A stretch of DNA of 6,302 bases. Origin: Bacteroidales bacterium. Lineage in GTDB: Bacteria > Bacteroidota > Bacteroidia > Bacteroidales > UBA4181. The stretch lies in the NCBI GenBank assembly GCA_031287245.1, contig JAITTD010000232.1, forward strand, positions 1-6,302. Reading direction: 5' to 3'. Position 1 is the stretch's first letter; the number at the start of each line of letters is the position of its first letter. Shown here piece by piece: positions 1-5,298 of this stretch. A program made the translations under genes and the position numbers. The notes beneath the pieces are model-generated. The model saw only the letters and a list, made by a program, of their open reading frames with translations. It was not told where the DNA came from and did not search any database.

Positions 1-10
1 ATGAACGGGA

Positions 11-40
11 AAACGGATGAACGAATCCGTTCCATCGTTT
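11..40 (-). terminator. Possible weak terminator hairpin after the DUF2807 gene
   Basis: A perfect 7-bp inverted repeat, AACGGAT (12-18) and ATCCGTT (25-31), encloses a 6-base loop. It sits about 37 bp past the stop codon of the leftward operon. Read on the minus strand, the stem is followed by a run of only three or four T, which is poor for an intrinsic terminator. The wider stretch 11-40 is an imperfect palindrome (AAACG at one end, CGTTT at the other). The position suits a transcript end, but the short U-tract and the overlapping direct repeat leave this uncertain. Confidence 0.3.
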
Positions 41-63
41 ATCCGTTTCTCCGTTCCATCGTT
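26..63. repeat. Short tandem repeat, 24-bp period
   Basis: The 14-mer TCCGTTCCATCGTT occurs at 26-39 and again at 50-63, exactly 24 bp apart. A partial ATCCGTTT element lies between the copies (41-48). The repeat abuts the stop codon of the DUF2807 gene and overlaps the hairpin at 11-40. It looks like the end of a degenerate intergenic repeat that may continue left of the window. Confidence 0.6.
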
Positions 64-67
64 CCTT

Positions 68-871
68 CTATTTAATCTGTCTGATTTTTGAAGCCCCGCT
101 GCTATCCATTTCGATAGAGGGAGATCCTTTGTAACCGATACTTGACGCGCCCGATGATTCCACTTTCAGTCTTTCCGTTGCAAAAACGTTGATTGAACTG
201 GCTCCCGATGTCTCTACATTCACCGAATTGGCTTCAAGCCCTACAGCGTCTATCTTTGAGGCGCCTGATGAATCAATAGACAGGTTGTCAACTTTCCCGA
301 CTAATTTGACATTTGCGCTTCCGCCAAAATCCAAATTTAGATTTTCAGCCTGCACGGATATGTCTATATTGGGAGCGCCGGAACCTTCAATTTTAGCGTT
401 TTCCGCCTCTGCTTTCAGTTTCAAATGGGAGGATCCGCTGAGGTCAATGTCCAATGTAGAAGCCTTTATACCGGCTACGGCTTCGCAATTGGAAGCGCCG
501 CTACATTCAACTTTAAACGATTTCGATGTAAATACATCCTTGATAAGGATATGGCACGCGCCGGACAGTTGCACCGTGTTCAATTCTTTCATCACAATCG
601 AAGCGTTGACGGGCTTCGAGTTTTTGAATGTGTGCCTGTTGGCTAAGAACAAGTGCAACACGCCGTTTTTGACTTCGCATCGCACCTGTGGCATCACGGC
701 TTCGTCGGTTTCGATAGTGAGTGACTCCGCATTCCCTTTGCTCACGGTGATGTGAAACACACTGGATGCTTCTATTCCGGTAAAACCGGACACGGAACGT
801 ACTTCCGACTTTTGACAAAACGCTGCGAACGTAAGCCCGCACAATACAACTGATAAAATTAACTTTTTCAT
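68..871 (-). CDS. Secreted head-GIN domain (DUF2807) beta-helix-like protein
   Basis: A 267-residue protein of unknown biochemical function, predicted to lie in the periplasm or at the cell surface. Residues 1-20 form a Sec signal peptide (MKK, a hydrophobic core, then AAFCQ). The Cys before Gln has Phe at -1, so a lipobox is unlikely. The rest fits the putative auto-transporter adhesin, head GIN domain family (DUF2807). The motif SGA, or a variant, recurs nine times, near residues 103, 124, 145, 164, 183, 202, 222, 240 and 258. The spacing is 18-21 residues, as expected for one coil of a right-handed parallel beta-helix. The protein ends right after the last coil (SGASKIRQIK), so there is no C-terminal sorting domain. 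It is the last gene of a leftward operon, 46 bp after the membrane-protein gene, and is probably a target or partner of that sigma/anti-sigma pair. The family call is firm; the adhesin role is only a family label. Confidence 0.88.
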   Translation of the reverse strand: MKKLILSVVLCGLTFAAFCQKSEVRSVSGFTGIEASSVFHITVSKGNAESLTIETDEAVMPQVRCEVKNGVLHLFLANRHTFKNSKPVNASIVMKELNTVQLSGACHILIKDVFTSKSFKVECSGASNCEAVAGIKASTLDIDLSGSSHLKLKAEAENAKIEGSGAPNIDISVQAENLNLDFGGSANVKLVGKVDNLSIDSSGASKIDAVGLEANSVNVETSGASSINVFATERLKVESSGASSIGYKGSPSIEMDSSGASKIRQIK

Positions 872-917
872 TCTGTTTTCATTTTAAATTATTGACTGTT
901 TTTAATGACATTGCAAA

Positions 918-1409
918 TTAAACTTCTTTCAGCACTTCAACCATGTTTTGCATACTCTCCAAATTTTTCCGATAATAATCCGAGAGAATTGTATGCCGCG
1001 CTTCCGGTGCAAGTTCTTCGGGCAGTTCGTTTACCAAACCGTTGTGTGTTGCCTCAATGATGTTTTGCATATCATTCAGCACTATTTTCCTGTCCCACGG
1101 TTCCAAATGGTTGGTGAGCTGCCTGATTTCGTCGGCAACCGTGTTCATTTTGTCGATGTAACACATCTTCATGTCATCGGCGTTTTCGCAAAGAACGGCC
1201 TCCGGCGGGGCGGGAACGTCCTGCTGCCGGTGAACACCGACGGCAAACACCAAGGCAACAGAGGCGGCTATTGCGATGCTCCAACGCACCATCACCCGTG
1301 TATGGTGTCGGCGGTTCTGCTTTTCCAAAAACCGTTCAAAATGTCCGTTTTCGGGTTCTTCCTCGAACTGGTTTTTGTTTTGTTTGATGTATTCTTCCAA
1401 ATGATTCAT
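918..1409 (-). CDS. Single-pass membrane protein, putative anti-sigma regulator
   Basis: A 163-residue protein. The reading frame extends upstream to a TTG at 1430, but the ATG at 1409 is preferred: it lies 10 bp after the sigma-factor stop codon and begins MNHLEEYIKQN. Residues 1-42 are polar and charged and include GHFERFLEKQ, a motif I recognise from Bacteroidales proteins encoded next to ECF sigma factors. One membrane helix spans about 43-59 (WSIAIAASVALVFAVGV). The remaining roughly 100 residues are probably periplasmic and helical, with two cysteines spaced CX8C (about 74 and 83). The layout of a short cytoplasmic N-terminus, one membrane span and an outer domain, coded directly after a sigma factor, is that of a membrane-bound anti-sigma factor. 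No canonical zinc-binding HxxxCxxC motif is present, so this role rests on context and topology and not on a recognised anti-sigma domain. Confidence 0.72.
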   Translation of the reverse strand: MNHLEEYIKQNKNQFEEEPENGHFERFLEKQNRRHHTRVMVRWSIAIAASVALVFAVGVHRQQDVPAPPEAVLCENADDMKMCYIDKMNTVADEIRQLTNHLEPWDRKIVLNDMQNIIEATHNGLVNELPEELAPEARHTILSDYYRKNLESMQNMVEVLKEV

Positions 1410-1419
1410 GGTATCTATT

Positions 1420-1914
1420 TTAACTTTCAACTTTCAATTTTTGTGCTAACTTCTCCCTTCCGCGTGCAAATTGCGAGCGGACGGTAGATTCTTTGATGTG
1501 CAGCGTCCGGGCAATATCCTCAAAGGAATATTCCTCAAACAGACGCAGTGACACAATTATTCGATAACCTTTTGGGAGTTCGTTGAGCGCTTTTTTAACC
1601 CCTTCCACCGTCCATTCGGGCATTTCATCCGGCTCTTCTTCGGCAATGGATAATTCGTCTATCGGCTCGAAAATGATTTTTTTCCGGCGCACCTTGTCGA
1701 TGGCTGTCCTGACTGCAATGTTCCTGCTCCACGTGATAAATGCCTTTTCTTCCTGCAAATCGTTCAAATGAGCAAAAATTTTCAGGAAAGCATCGTGCAT
1801 CACCTCTTCGGCATCCATCTGATTGCCGGTTATTCGATAGCAAATGCTGTAAATACGCCTGTGGTGGCTGTCGTACAATGCTTTCTGAAACCGATTAATC
1901 TGAATGGTGGTCAT
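1420..1914 (-). CDS. ECF-type RNA polymerase sigma factor (sigma-70 family)
   Basis: A 164-residue alternative sigma factor that directs RNA polymerase to a specific promoter set. Region 2 covers about residues 18-80: RIYSICYRITGN, then DAEEVMHDAFLKIF (the core-binding and -10 recognition helices), ending at AIDKVRRKK. Region 4 covers about 105-160: ALNELPKGYRIIVSLRLFEEYSFEDIARTLHI followed by the recognition helix KESTVRSQFARGREKL. No region 3 separates them, as usual in the ECF group, and the length is normal. The frame stays open upstream to a TTG at 2034, but those 40 residues resemble no sigma factor and cover a putative promoter. MTTIQINRFQKALY, starting at 1914, is therefore taken as the start. 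It heads a leftward operon with the membrane protein and the DUF2807 protein. The family is certain; its stimulus and regulon are not visible here. Confidence 0.93.
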   Translation of the reverse strand: MTTIQINRFQKALYDSHHRRIYSICYRITGNQMDAEEVMHDAFLKIFAHLNDLQEEKAFITWSRNIAVRTAIDKVRRKKIIFEPIDELSIAEEEPDEMPEWTVEGVKKALNELPKGYRIIVSLRLFEEYSFEDIARTLHIKESTVRSQFARGREKLAQKLKVES

Positions 1915-1998
1915 CTTTTTATTTTCACTTCTACTGATAAGACGTGGCAAATTTAATTTTGCTGCATCAAGTTGCAATTTTTTTGAAAAATTATTTAT

Positions 1999-2006
1999 CA
2001 AAGATA
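1999..2006 (-). promoter_or_regulatory. Putative Bacteroidales promoter for the sigma-factor operon
   Basis: Read on the minus strand, TATCTTTG matches the Bacteroides -7 consensus TAnnTTTG. It lies about 85 bp before the sigma-factor ATG, which would give an untranslated leader of roughly 75-80 nt. The nearest TTTG that could serve as the -33 element is at 2032-2035. Its 25-bp spacing is longer than the usual 19-21, so only half of the promoter is well supported. Autoregulation by the ECF factor itself through a different sequence is also possible. Confidence 0.4.
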
Positions 2007-2035
2007 TTATCCGTCGTATGCTTACCATACACAAA

Positions 2036-2127
2036 GAATCACAATCGAATCACAATGAATCACAACCGAATCACTACTGAATCACAATGTATCACCATTG
2101 TATCACCACCGAATCACCATTGTATTG
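2036..2127. repeat. Helically phased GAATCAC direct-repeat array
   Basis: Units beginning GAATCAC or GTATCAC start at 2036, 2047, 2057, 2068, 2079, 2089, 2100 and 2111, and a truncated GTATTG starts at 2122. The steps are 11, 10, 11, 11, 10, 11, 11 and 11 bp, averaging about 10.75, close to one turn of B-DNA. The linker after the core is usually AATG, ACC or ATTG. The first five units read GAATCAC; the later ones shift towards GTATCACC. A ninth-type element in inverted orientation (TATCACAAT on the minus strand) lies at 2149-2157. The array sits between the two divergent promoters, so it could be an operator that binds several protein copies on one face of the helix, or simply a decayed tandem repeat. 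Confidence 0.7.
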
Positions 2128-2148
2128 AAACAAAATTTTGCTTTCATT

Positions 2149-2182
2149 ATTGTGATAAAATCAAAAAATACTGTTATCTTTG
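2149..2182 (+). promoter_or_regulatory. Putative promoter of the sugar-enzyme operon
   Basis: TATCTTTG at 2175-2182 matches the Bacteroides -7 consensus TAnnTTTG. ATTG at 2149-2152 could be the -33 element, with 22 bp between them, slightly longer than ideal. Transcription would start near 2189, leaving a leader of about 20 nt before the ATG at 2209. The leader is almost pure A/T with no Shine-Dalgarno sequence, which is normal for the phylum. An inverted TATCACAAT-like unit of the neighbouring repeat array overlaps the -33 element. Confidence 0.5.
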
Positions 2183-2208
2183 CTACATAAAAATAATATT
2201 TTTATTGT

Positions 2209-3150
2209 ATGATTAGTAGAAGATCACTTTTAAAAGGCATTGGAGCGGCATCTGCAGGCTTGATGCTTCCGGTAGTCGCTTGTTCGGGCAAAGTAACGGA
2301 CAAGAAGACTGCCATCCGATATTGCCTGAACACCTCAACGATCAGCGAGGGAACCAGCTTGGTCGATAGAATTGAAATAGCCGCCAAAGCCGGATACGAC
2401 GGTATAGAATTATGGGTGTCCGACGTGCAACAGTATATAGCAAACGGAAACAGCGCCGCATCGTTGAAAAAGTTGCTGGATGAGCGGCATTTGAAAGTGG
2501 AAAACGCCATCGGCTTTGCTCAATGGATAGTTGATGACAACGATACCCGCAAAACCGGTTTTGAACAAATGGAAAGCGAAATGCGGATGTTGGCTGAAAC
2601 AGGCTGTACACGTGTTGCCGCCCCGCCTGCCGGCGCTTATTCAGGCGAACTGCTTGATTTGGATATCGTTGCACAGCGTTACCGTGCGTTGATTGAGTTG
2701 GGCTTGAAAACCGGCGTAATGCCCCAACTCGAAATCTGGGGTGCGTCAGCCAATATGTCGCGATTGGCGCAGGCTTTGTATGTGGCAGCAGCAGCCAATC
2801 ATCCGCAGGCACGTGTTTTGGCAGACGTGTTCCACCTGTACCGCGGACATTCCTACTTTGATGGACTGAATGTGCTAAGCGGTACTGCCTGCGACATTTT
2901 CCACATCAACGACTATCCGTTTGCCGATGCGCCCGAACAACTGTCGGACAGCGATCGTGTATTCCCCGGTGCAGGCGTGGCTCCCTACAATAAAATTGCA
3001 GCATGGGTACATCAGTTGGGCGGCGAAATTGTGCTGTCGCTCGAACTGTTCAACCAGGAATACTGGAAGCGCGACCCGTTGGAAGTAGCCTCCGAAGGAC
3101 TGAACCGCATGAAGAAAATATTCAGTTGTGATTCGGATCGTCTTCTGTAA
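2209..3150 (+). CDS. Tat-exported lipoprotein, TIM-barrel sugar isomerase/epimerase family
   Basis: A 313-residue protein. The N-terminus carries a twin-arginine motif (SRRSLLKG, residues 3-10), a hydrophobic stretch, and the lipobox VVAC with Cys25. It should thus be exported folded through Tat and lipid-anchored. The body is a xylose-isomerase-like TIM barrel (AP endonuclease 2 / sugar phosphate isomerase family): YCLNTSTI is strand 1 and AGYDGIELW strand 2. The expected metal-binding quartet is present: Glu175 (LEIWG), Asp206 (ADVFHLYRG), His232 (FHINDYP) and Glu279 (LSLELF). This matches the Glu-Asp-His-Glu set of tagatose-3-epimerase and IolE/IolI-type enzymes, so it is probably active. 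Arg250 in DRVFPGAG is also typical. An exported enzyme is unlikely to use a sugar phosphate. Given the DUF1080 and Gfo/Idh/MocA neighbours, a 3-keto-sugar or keto-glycoside substrate (epimerase, lyase or hydratase) is more plausible. The exact reaction cannot be read from sequence. Confidence 0.9.
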   Translation: MISRRSLLKGIGAASAGLMLPVVACSGKVTDKKTAIRYCLNTSTISEGTSLVDRIEIAAKAGYDGIELWVSDVQQYIANGNSAASLKKLLDERHLKVENAIGFAQWIVDDNDTRKTGFEQMESEMRMLAETGCTRVAAPPAGAYSGELLDLDIVAQRYRALIELGLKTGVMPQLEIWGASANMSRLAQALYVAAAANHPQARVLADVFHLYRGHSYFDGLNVLSGTACDIFHINDYPFADAPEQLSDSDRVFPGAGVAPYNKIAAWVHQLGGEIVLSLELFNQEYWKRDPLEVASEGLNRMKKIFSCDSDRLL

Positions 3151-3169
3151 AAAACTTTTTTCATTGCGC

Positions 3170-3200
3170 TTGGAAATCTGAAAAATTTCATCTATTTTTG
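3170..3200 (+). promoter_or_regulatory. Internal promoter before the DUF1080 gene
   Basis: TTG at 3170-3172 and TATTTTTG at 3193-3200 are separated by exactly 20 bp. This is the best match in the window to the Bacteroides promoter (TTG, 19-21 bp, TAnnTTTG). Transcription would start near 3207, about 26 nt before the ATG at 3233. A small dyad (GAAAT at 3173-3177, ATTTC at 3185-3189) lies in the spacer. The DUF1080 and oxidoreductase genes may therefore be transcribed independently of the TIM-barrel gene, which ends 82 bp upstream. Confidence 0.55.
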
Positions 3201-3232
3201 CCGAAATTAATTATCTTTAAAAATCAAACAAA

Positions 3233-3976
3233 ATGCAAAAACAAATTTTTTTATTCGTAATCGGATTATTTATAATCAACAGTGTGTCAGCACAATGGTC
3301 GCCTAAAAGTACAGAATGGTATTCTCCGGTTCCGCCGGTAGTGAAACCTGCCAATACTCCGGGACAACCGCCATCAGACGCTATTATCCTCTTTGATGGC
3401 AAAGACTTGTCAAAATGGGTTGATTCCAAAGGAGAACCCGCCCAATGGAAAATAGCAGGCAATGAAATGATTATTACAAAAGGTGACATTTTGACCAAAG
3501 AGTATTTTGGCGACTGTCAGTTGCACATCGAGTTTAAATCGCCCAATCCCAAAGCCAAGTATGAAGGCTTTGAATACAGAGGGCAAATGGCAGGCAACAG
3601 CGGCATTTTCCTGCAAAGTATCTACGAACTCCAAGTACTGGATGCCGATAATAATTCAACGTACGTAAACGGCATGGTGGGCAGTATCTACAAGCAAAGT
3701 GCTCCGCTTGCCAACTCCTACACCAAAAACGGAGAGTGGCAGGTATATGACATCTACTGGAAAGCCCCTAAATTCGGAGCCGAAAACAAACTTGAAGCAC
3801 CTGCTATGATTACTGTGGTGCTGAATGGTGTGTTGGTACAAAACAATTATATCTTGAAAGGTGGCACGCCATACACCGGATTGCCCAGTTACACGGCACA
3901 TGGACGCCTTCCGCTAATGCTGCAGGACCACGGAACTCCCGTATCTTTCCGCAACATTTGGATAAGAAACCTGTAA
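3233..3976 (+). CDS. Secreted DUF1080 protein (3-keto-disaccharide hydrolase family)
   Basis: A 247-residue protein with a Sec signal peptide (MQKQIFLFVIGLFIINSVSA, likely cleaved before Gln21), so periplasmic or surface-located. It has the concanavalin/LamG-like beta-jellyroll typical of DUF1080. The characteristic opening IILFDGKDLSKWV is at about 51-62. WKIAGNEMIITKGDILTKEYFGDCQLHIEF follows in two pieces to about 101. GNSGIFLQSIYELQVLD is at 121-137, GEWQVYDIYWKAP at 167-179, and the closing HGTPVSFRNIWIRNL at 233-247. Length and motif order suit a complete single-domain member. Characterised relatives cleave 3-keto-glycosides or 3-keto-disaccharides made by a partner dehydrogenase. That partner is probably the Gfo/Idh/MocA gene 11 bp downstream, with which it should be co-transcribed. 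The family is clear. The substrate is inferred only from the family, and some DUF1080 domains may act as sugar-binding modules. Confidence 0.92.
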   Translation: MQKQIFLFVIGLFIINSVSAQWSPKSTEWYSPVPPVVKPANTPGQPPSDAIILFDGKDLSKWVDSKGEPAQWKIAGNEMIITKGDILTKEYFGDCQLHIEFKSPNPKAKYEGFEYRGQMAGNSGIFLQSIYELQVLDADNNSTYVNGMVGSIYKQSAPLANSYTKNGEWQVYDIYWKAPKFGAENKLEAPAMITVVLNGVLVQNNYILKGGTPYTGLPSYTAHGRLPLMLQDHGTPVSFRNIWIRNL

Positions 3977-3987
3977 AATATGCTGTT

Positions 3988-5289
3988 ATGATCAACCGAA
4001 GATATTTTATCAAGGCATCATCCTTGTTTGCGGCAGGTATTGCCGCATCATCCTTTCCGCAACAGGCGTTTGCAGGTATTCGCGGCGCAAACGACACAAT
4101 TGGCGTGGCTTTAATCGGATGCAACAGCATGGGATGGAGTGATCTGAAAGACTTTTTGCTCAACAAAAATGTGCGTTGCCTCGCCTTGTGCGATGTGGAC
4201 AACAACGTACTTCAAAGGCGTGCAGCAGAACTGGAAAAAGATCACAACATGAAAGCCAATCTGTATGACGACTATCGGAAGATTCTCGACCAGAAAGACG
4301 TTGATATTGTGATTATCGGTACGCCCGACCATTGGCACTGCCTGCAAATGGTGGATGCTTGCGCGGCTGGCAAAGACGTGTATGTTGAAAAGCCTGCATC
4401 CAACAGCATTGCCGAATGTGATGCTATGGTAGCGGCGGCGAAGCGCTACAACCGCATTGTGCAGGTAGGACAGCAACAACGCAGCGGCAAGGAATGGCAA
4501 GACATGGTTGAATACATACAATCCGGTAAATTAGGCACAGTGAGCAGGGTGCACGTCTTTGCCAACTTCGATTATGCTGTGATTGTTCCTCCCGCTCCCG
4601 ATGCCGCCGTACCGGAAGGCGTTGATTTTGACAAATGGCTCGGTCCGGCACCAAAAAGAACATTCAATCCACAGCGTTTCCACGGGCTTTGGCGGATGTT
4701 TTGGAACTACGGCGGCGGACTCATCACCGATTGGGGGGTGCACCTCTTGGATATGGGCTTGTGGGCAATGAACGTGAAAGGAATGCCGCTCAGTGTGCAG
4801 TCAACCGGCAGCAATTACGCCTATCCTGACGGTGCACACGAAACGTTTGACACGATGTCGGTGAATTACCAGTTCAAGAATTTTTTAATGACTTGGGAAA
4901 ACAATCCGGCAGGCACTCTTTTTGGAAAAAATTATGGTTTAATTTTCCGAGGAACCAACGGTACCTTGGCAGCAGACCGTGCTGACTGGGAAGTATTTCC
5001 CTATAATGGGAAAATACCGGCAATCAAAGTCACCTCCACCGGAAAGTCGCATAAAGATCATGTTGCCAATTTCCTTGAATGTGTCAAAACCCGCAACCCC
5101 AACACGGCTTGTACCATAGAGAACGGCGCAATGTGTGCAAAATATGCACACTTGGGCAACATCGGTGCTCGTTTGGGCGGAGAAACGCTGGTTTACAACG
5201 ATCAAACCAAAAAATTCAACAACCCTGACGCCAATAAGTTGATGACGCCCACTTATCGCGCTCCGTGGAAATTTCCGGCAATCGTTTAA
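3988..5289 (+). CDS. Tat-exported Gfo/Idh/MocA-family oxidoreductase
   Basis: A 433-residue NAD(P)-dependent sugar dehydrogenase-like protein. The frame reaches back to a TTG at 3958 inside the DUF1080 gene, but the ATG at 3988 places a Tat signal right at the N-terminus: NRRYFIK (3-9), a hydrophobic stretch, then QQAFA with probable cleavage before Gly30. The Rossmann fold begins IGVALIGCNSMG (about 38-49). Its glycine motif is GCNSMG, with Asn in place of the middle Gly of GxGxxG. CDVD (68-71) ends strand 2, and TPDHWH (112-117) follows. The catalytic Lys lies in VEKP (133-136) and the DxxxH pair is Asp248/His252 in TDWGVHLLD. The C-terminus MTPTYRAPWKFP is typical of Bacteroidota members. 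Tat export implies folding around tightly bound cofactor, as in glucose-fructose oxidoreductase. With DUF1080 just upstream, C3 oxidation and/or reduction of glycosides is the likely role. GH109-like glycosidase activity, which uses the same fold, cannot be excluded. Confidence 0.92.
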   Translation: MINRRYFIKASSLFAAGIAASSFPQQAFAGIRGANDTIGVALIGCNSMGWSDLKDFLLNKNVRCLALCDVDNNVLQRRAAELEKDHNMKANLYDDYRKILDQKDVDIVIIGTPDHWHCLQMVDACAAGKDVYVEKPASNSIAECDAMVAAAKRYNRIVQVGQQQRSGKEWQDMVEYIQSGKLGTVSRVHVFANFDYAVIVPPAPDAAVPEGVDFDKWLGPAPKRTFNPQRFHGLWRMFWNYGGGLITDWGVHLLDMGLWAMNVKGMPLSVQSTGSNYAYPDGAHETFDTMSVNYQFKNFLMTWENNPAGTLFGKNYGLIFRGTNGTLAADRADWEVFPYNGKIPAIKVTSTGKSHKDHVANFLECVKTRNPNTACTIENGAMCAKYAHLGNIGARLGGETLVYNDQTKKFNNPDANKLMTPTYRAPWKFPAIV

Positions 5290-5298
5290 ACCCCCATC

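Noticed and set aside
1..75. Plus-strand ATG at position 1 giving a 24-residue peptide ending at 73-75
   Set aside because: The peptide is a translation of the 24-bp repeat (RSIVYPFLRSIVPSI) and overlaps the 3' end of the DUF2807 gene on the other strand. It may be only the tail of a frame that starts outside the window; there is no independent support.
189..755. Long open frame (188 codons) on the plus strand, opposite the DUF2807 gene
   Set aside because: It is the antisense shadow of a repetitive Ser/Ala/Gly-rich gene. Its translation has no signal, domain or start context, while the minus-strand protein has a signal peptide and a recognised repeat fold.
948..1487. Open frame of 179 codons on the plus strand
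   Set aside because: It lies antisense to the membrane-protein gene and the end of the sigma gene, is rich in Phe/Cys/His in no family-like pattern, and crosses two convincing minus-strand genes.
1915..2034. 40-residue N-terminal extension of the sigma factor from TTG
   Set aside because: The extension resembles no ECF N-terminus, covers the putative promoter at 1999-2006, and the ATG at 1914 gives a normal-length protein.
2036..2127. CRISPR array
   Set aside because: The units are only 10-11 bp with 3-5 bp linkers, far too short for repeats and spacers, and no cas genes are near.
3149..3161. Intrinsic terminator after the TIM-barrel gene (A6-C-T6)
   Set aside because: The stem would be A/T pairs only with a one-base loop. 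This cannot form a stable terminator hairpin.
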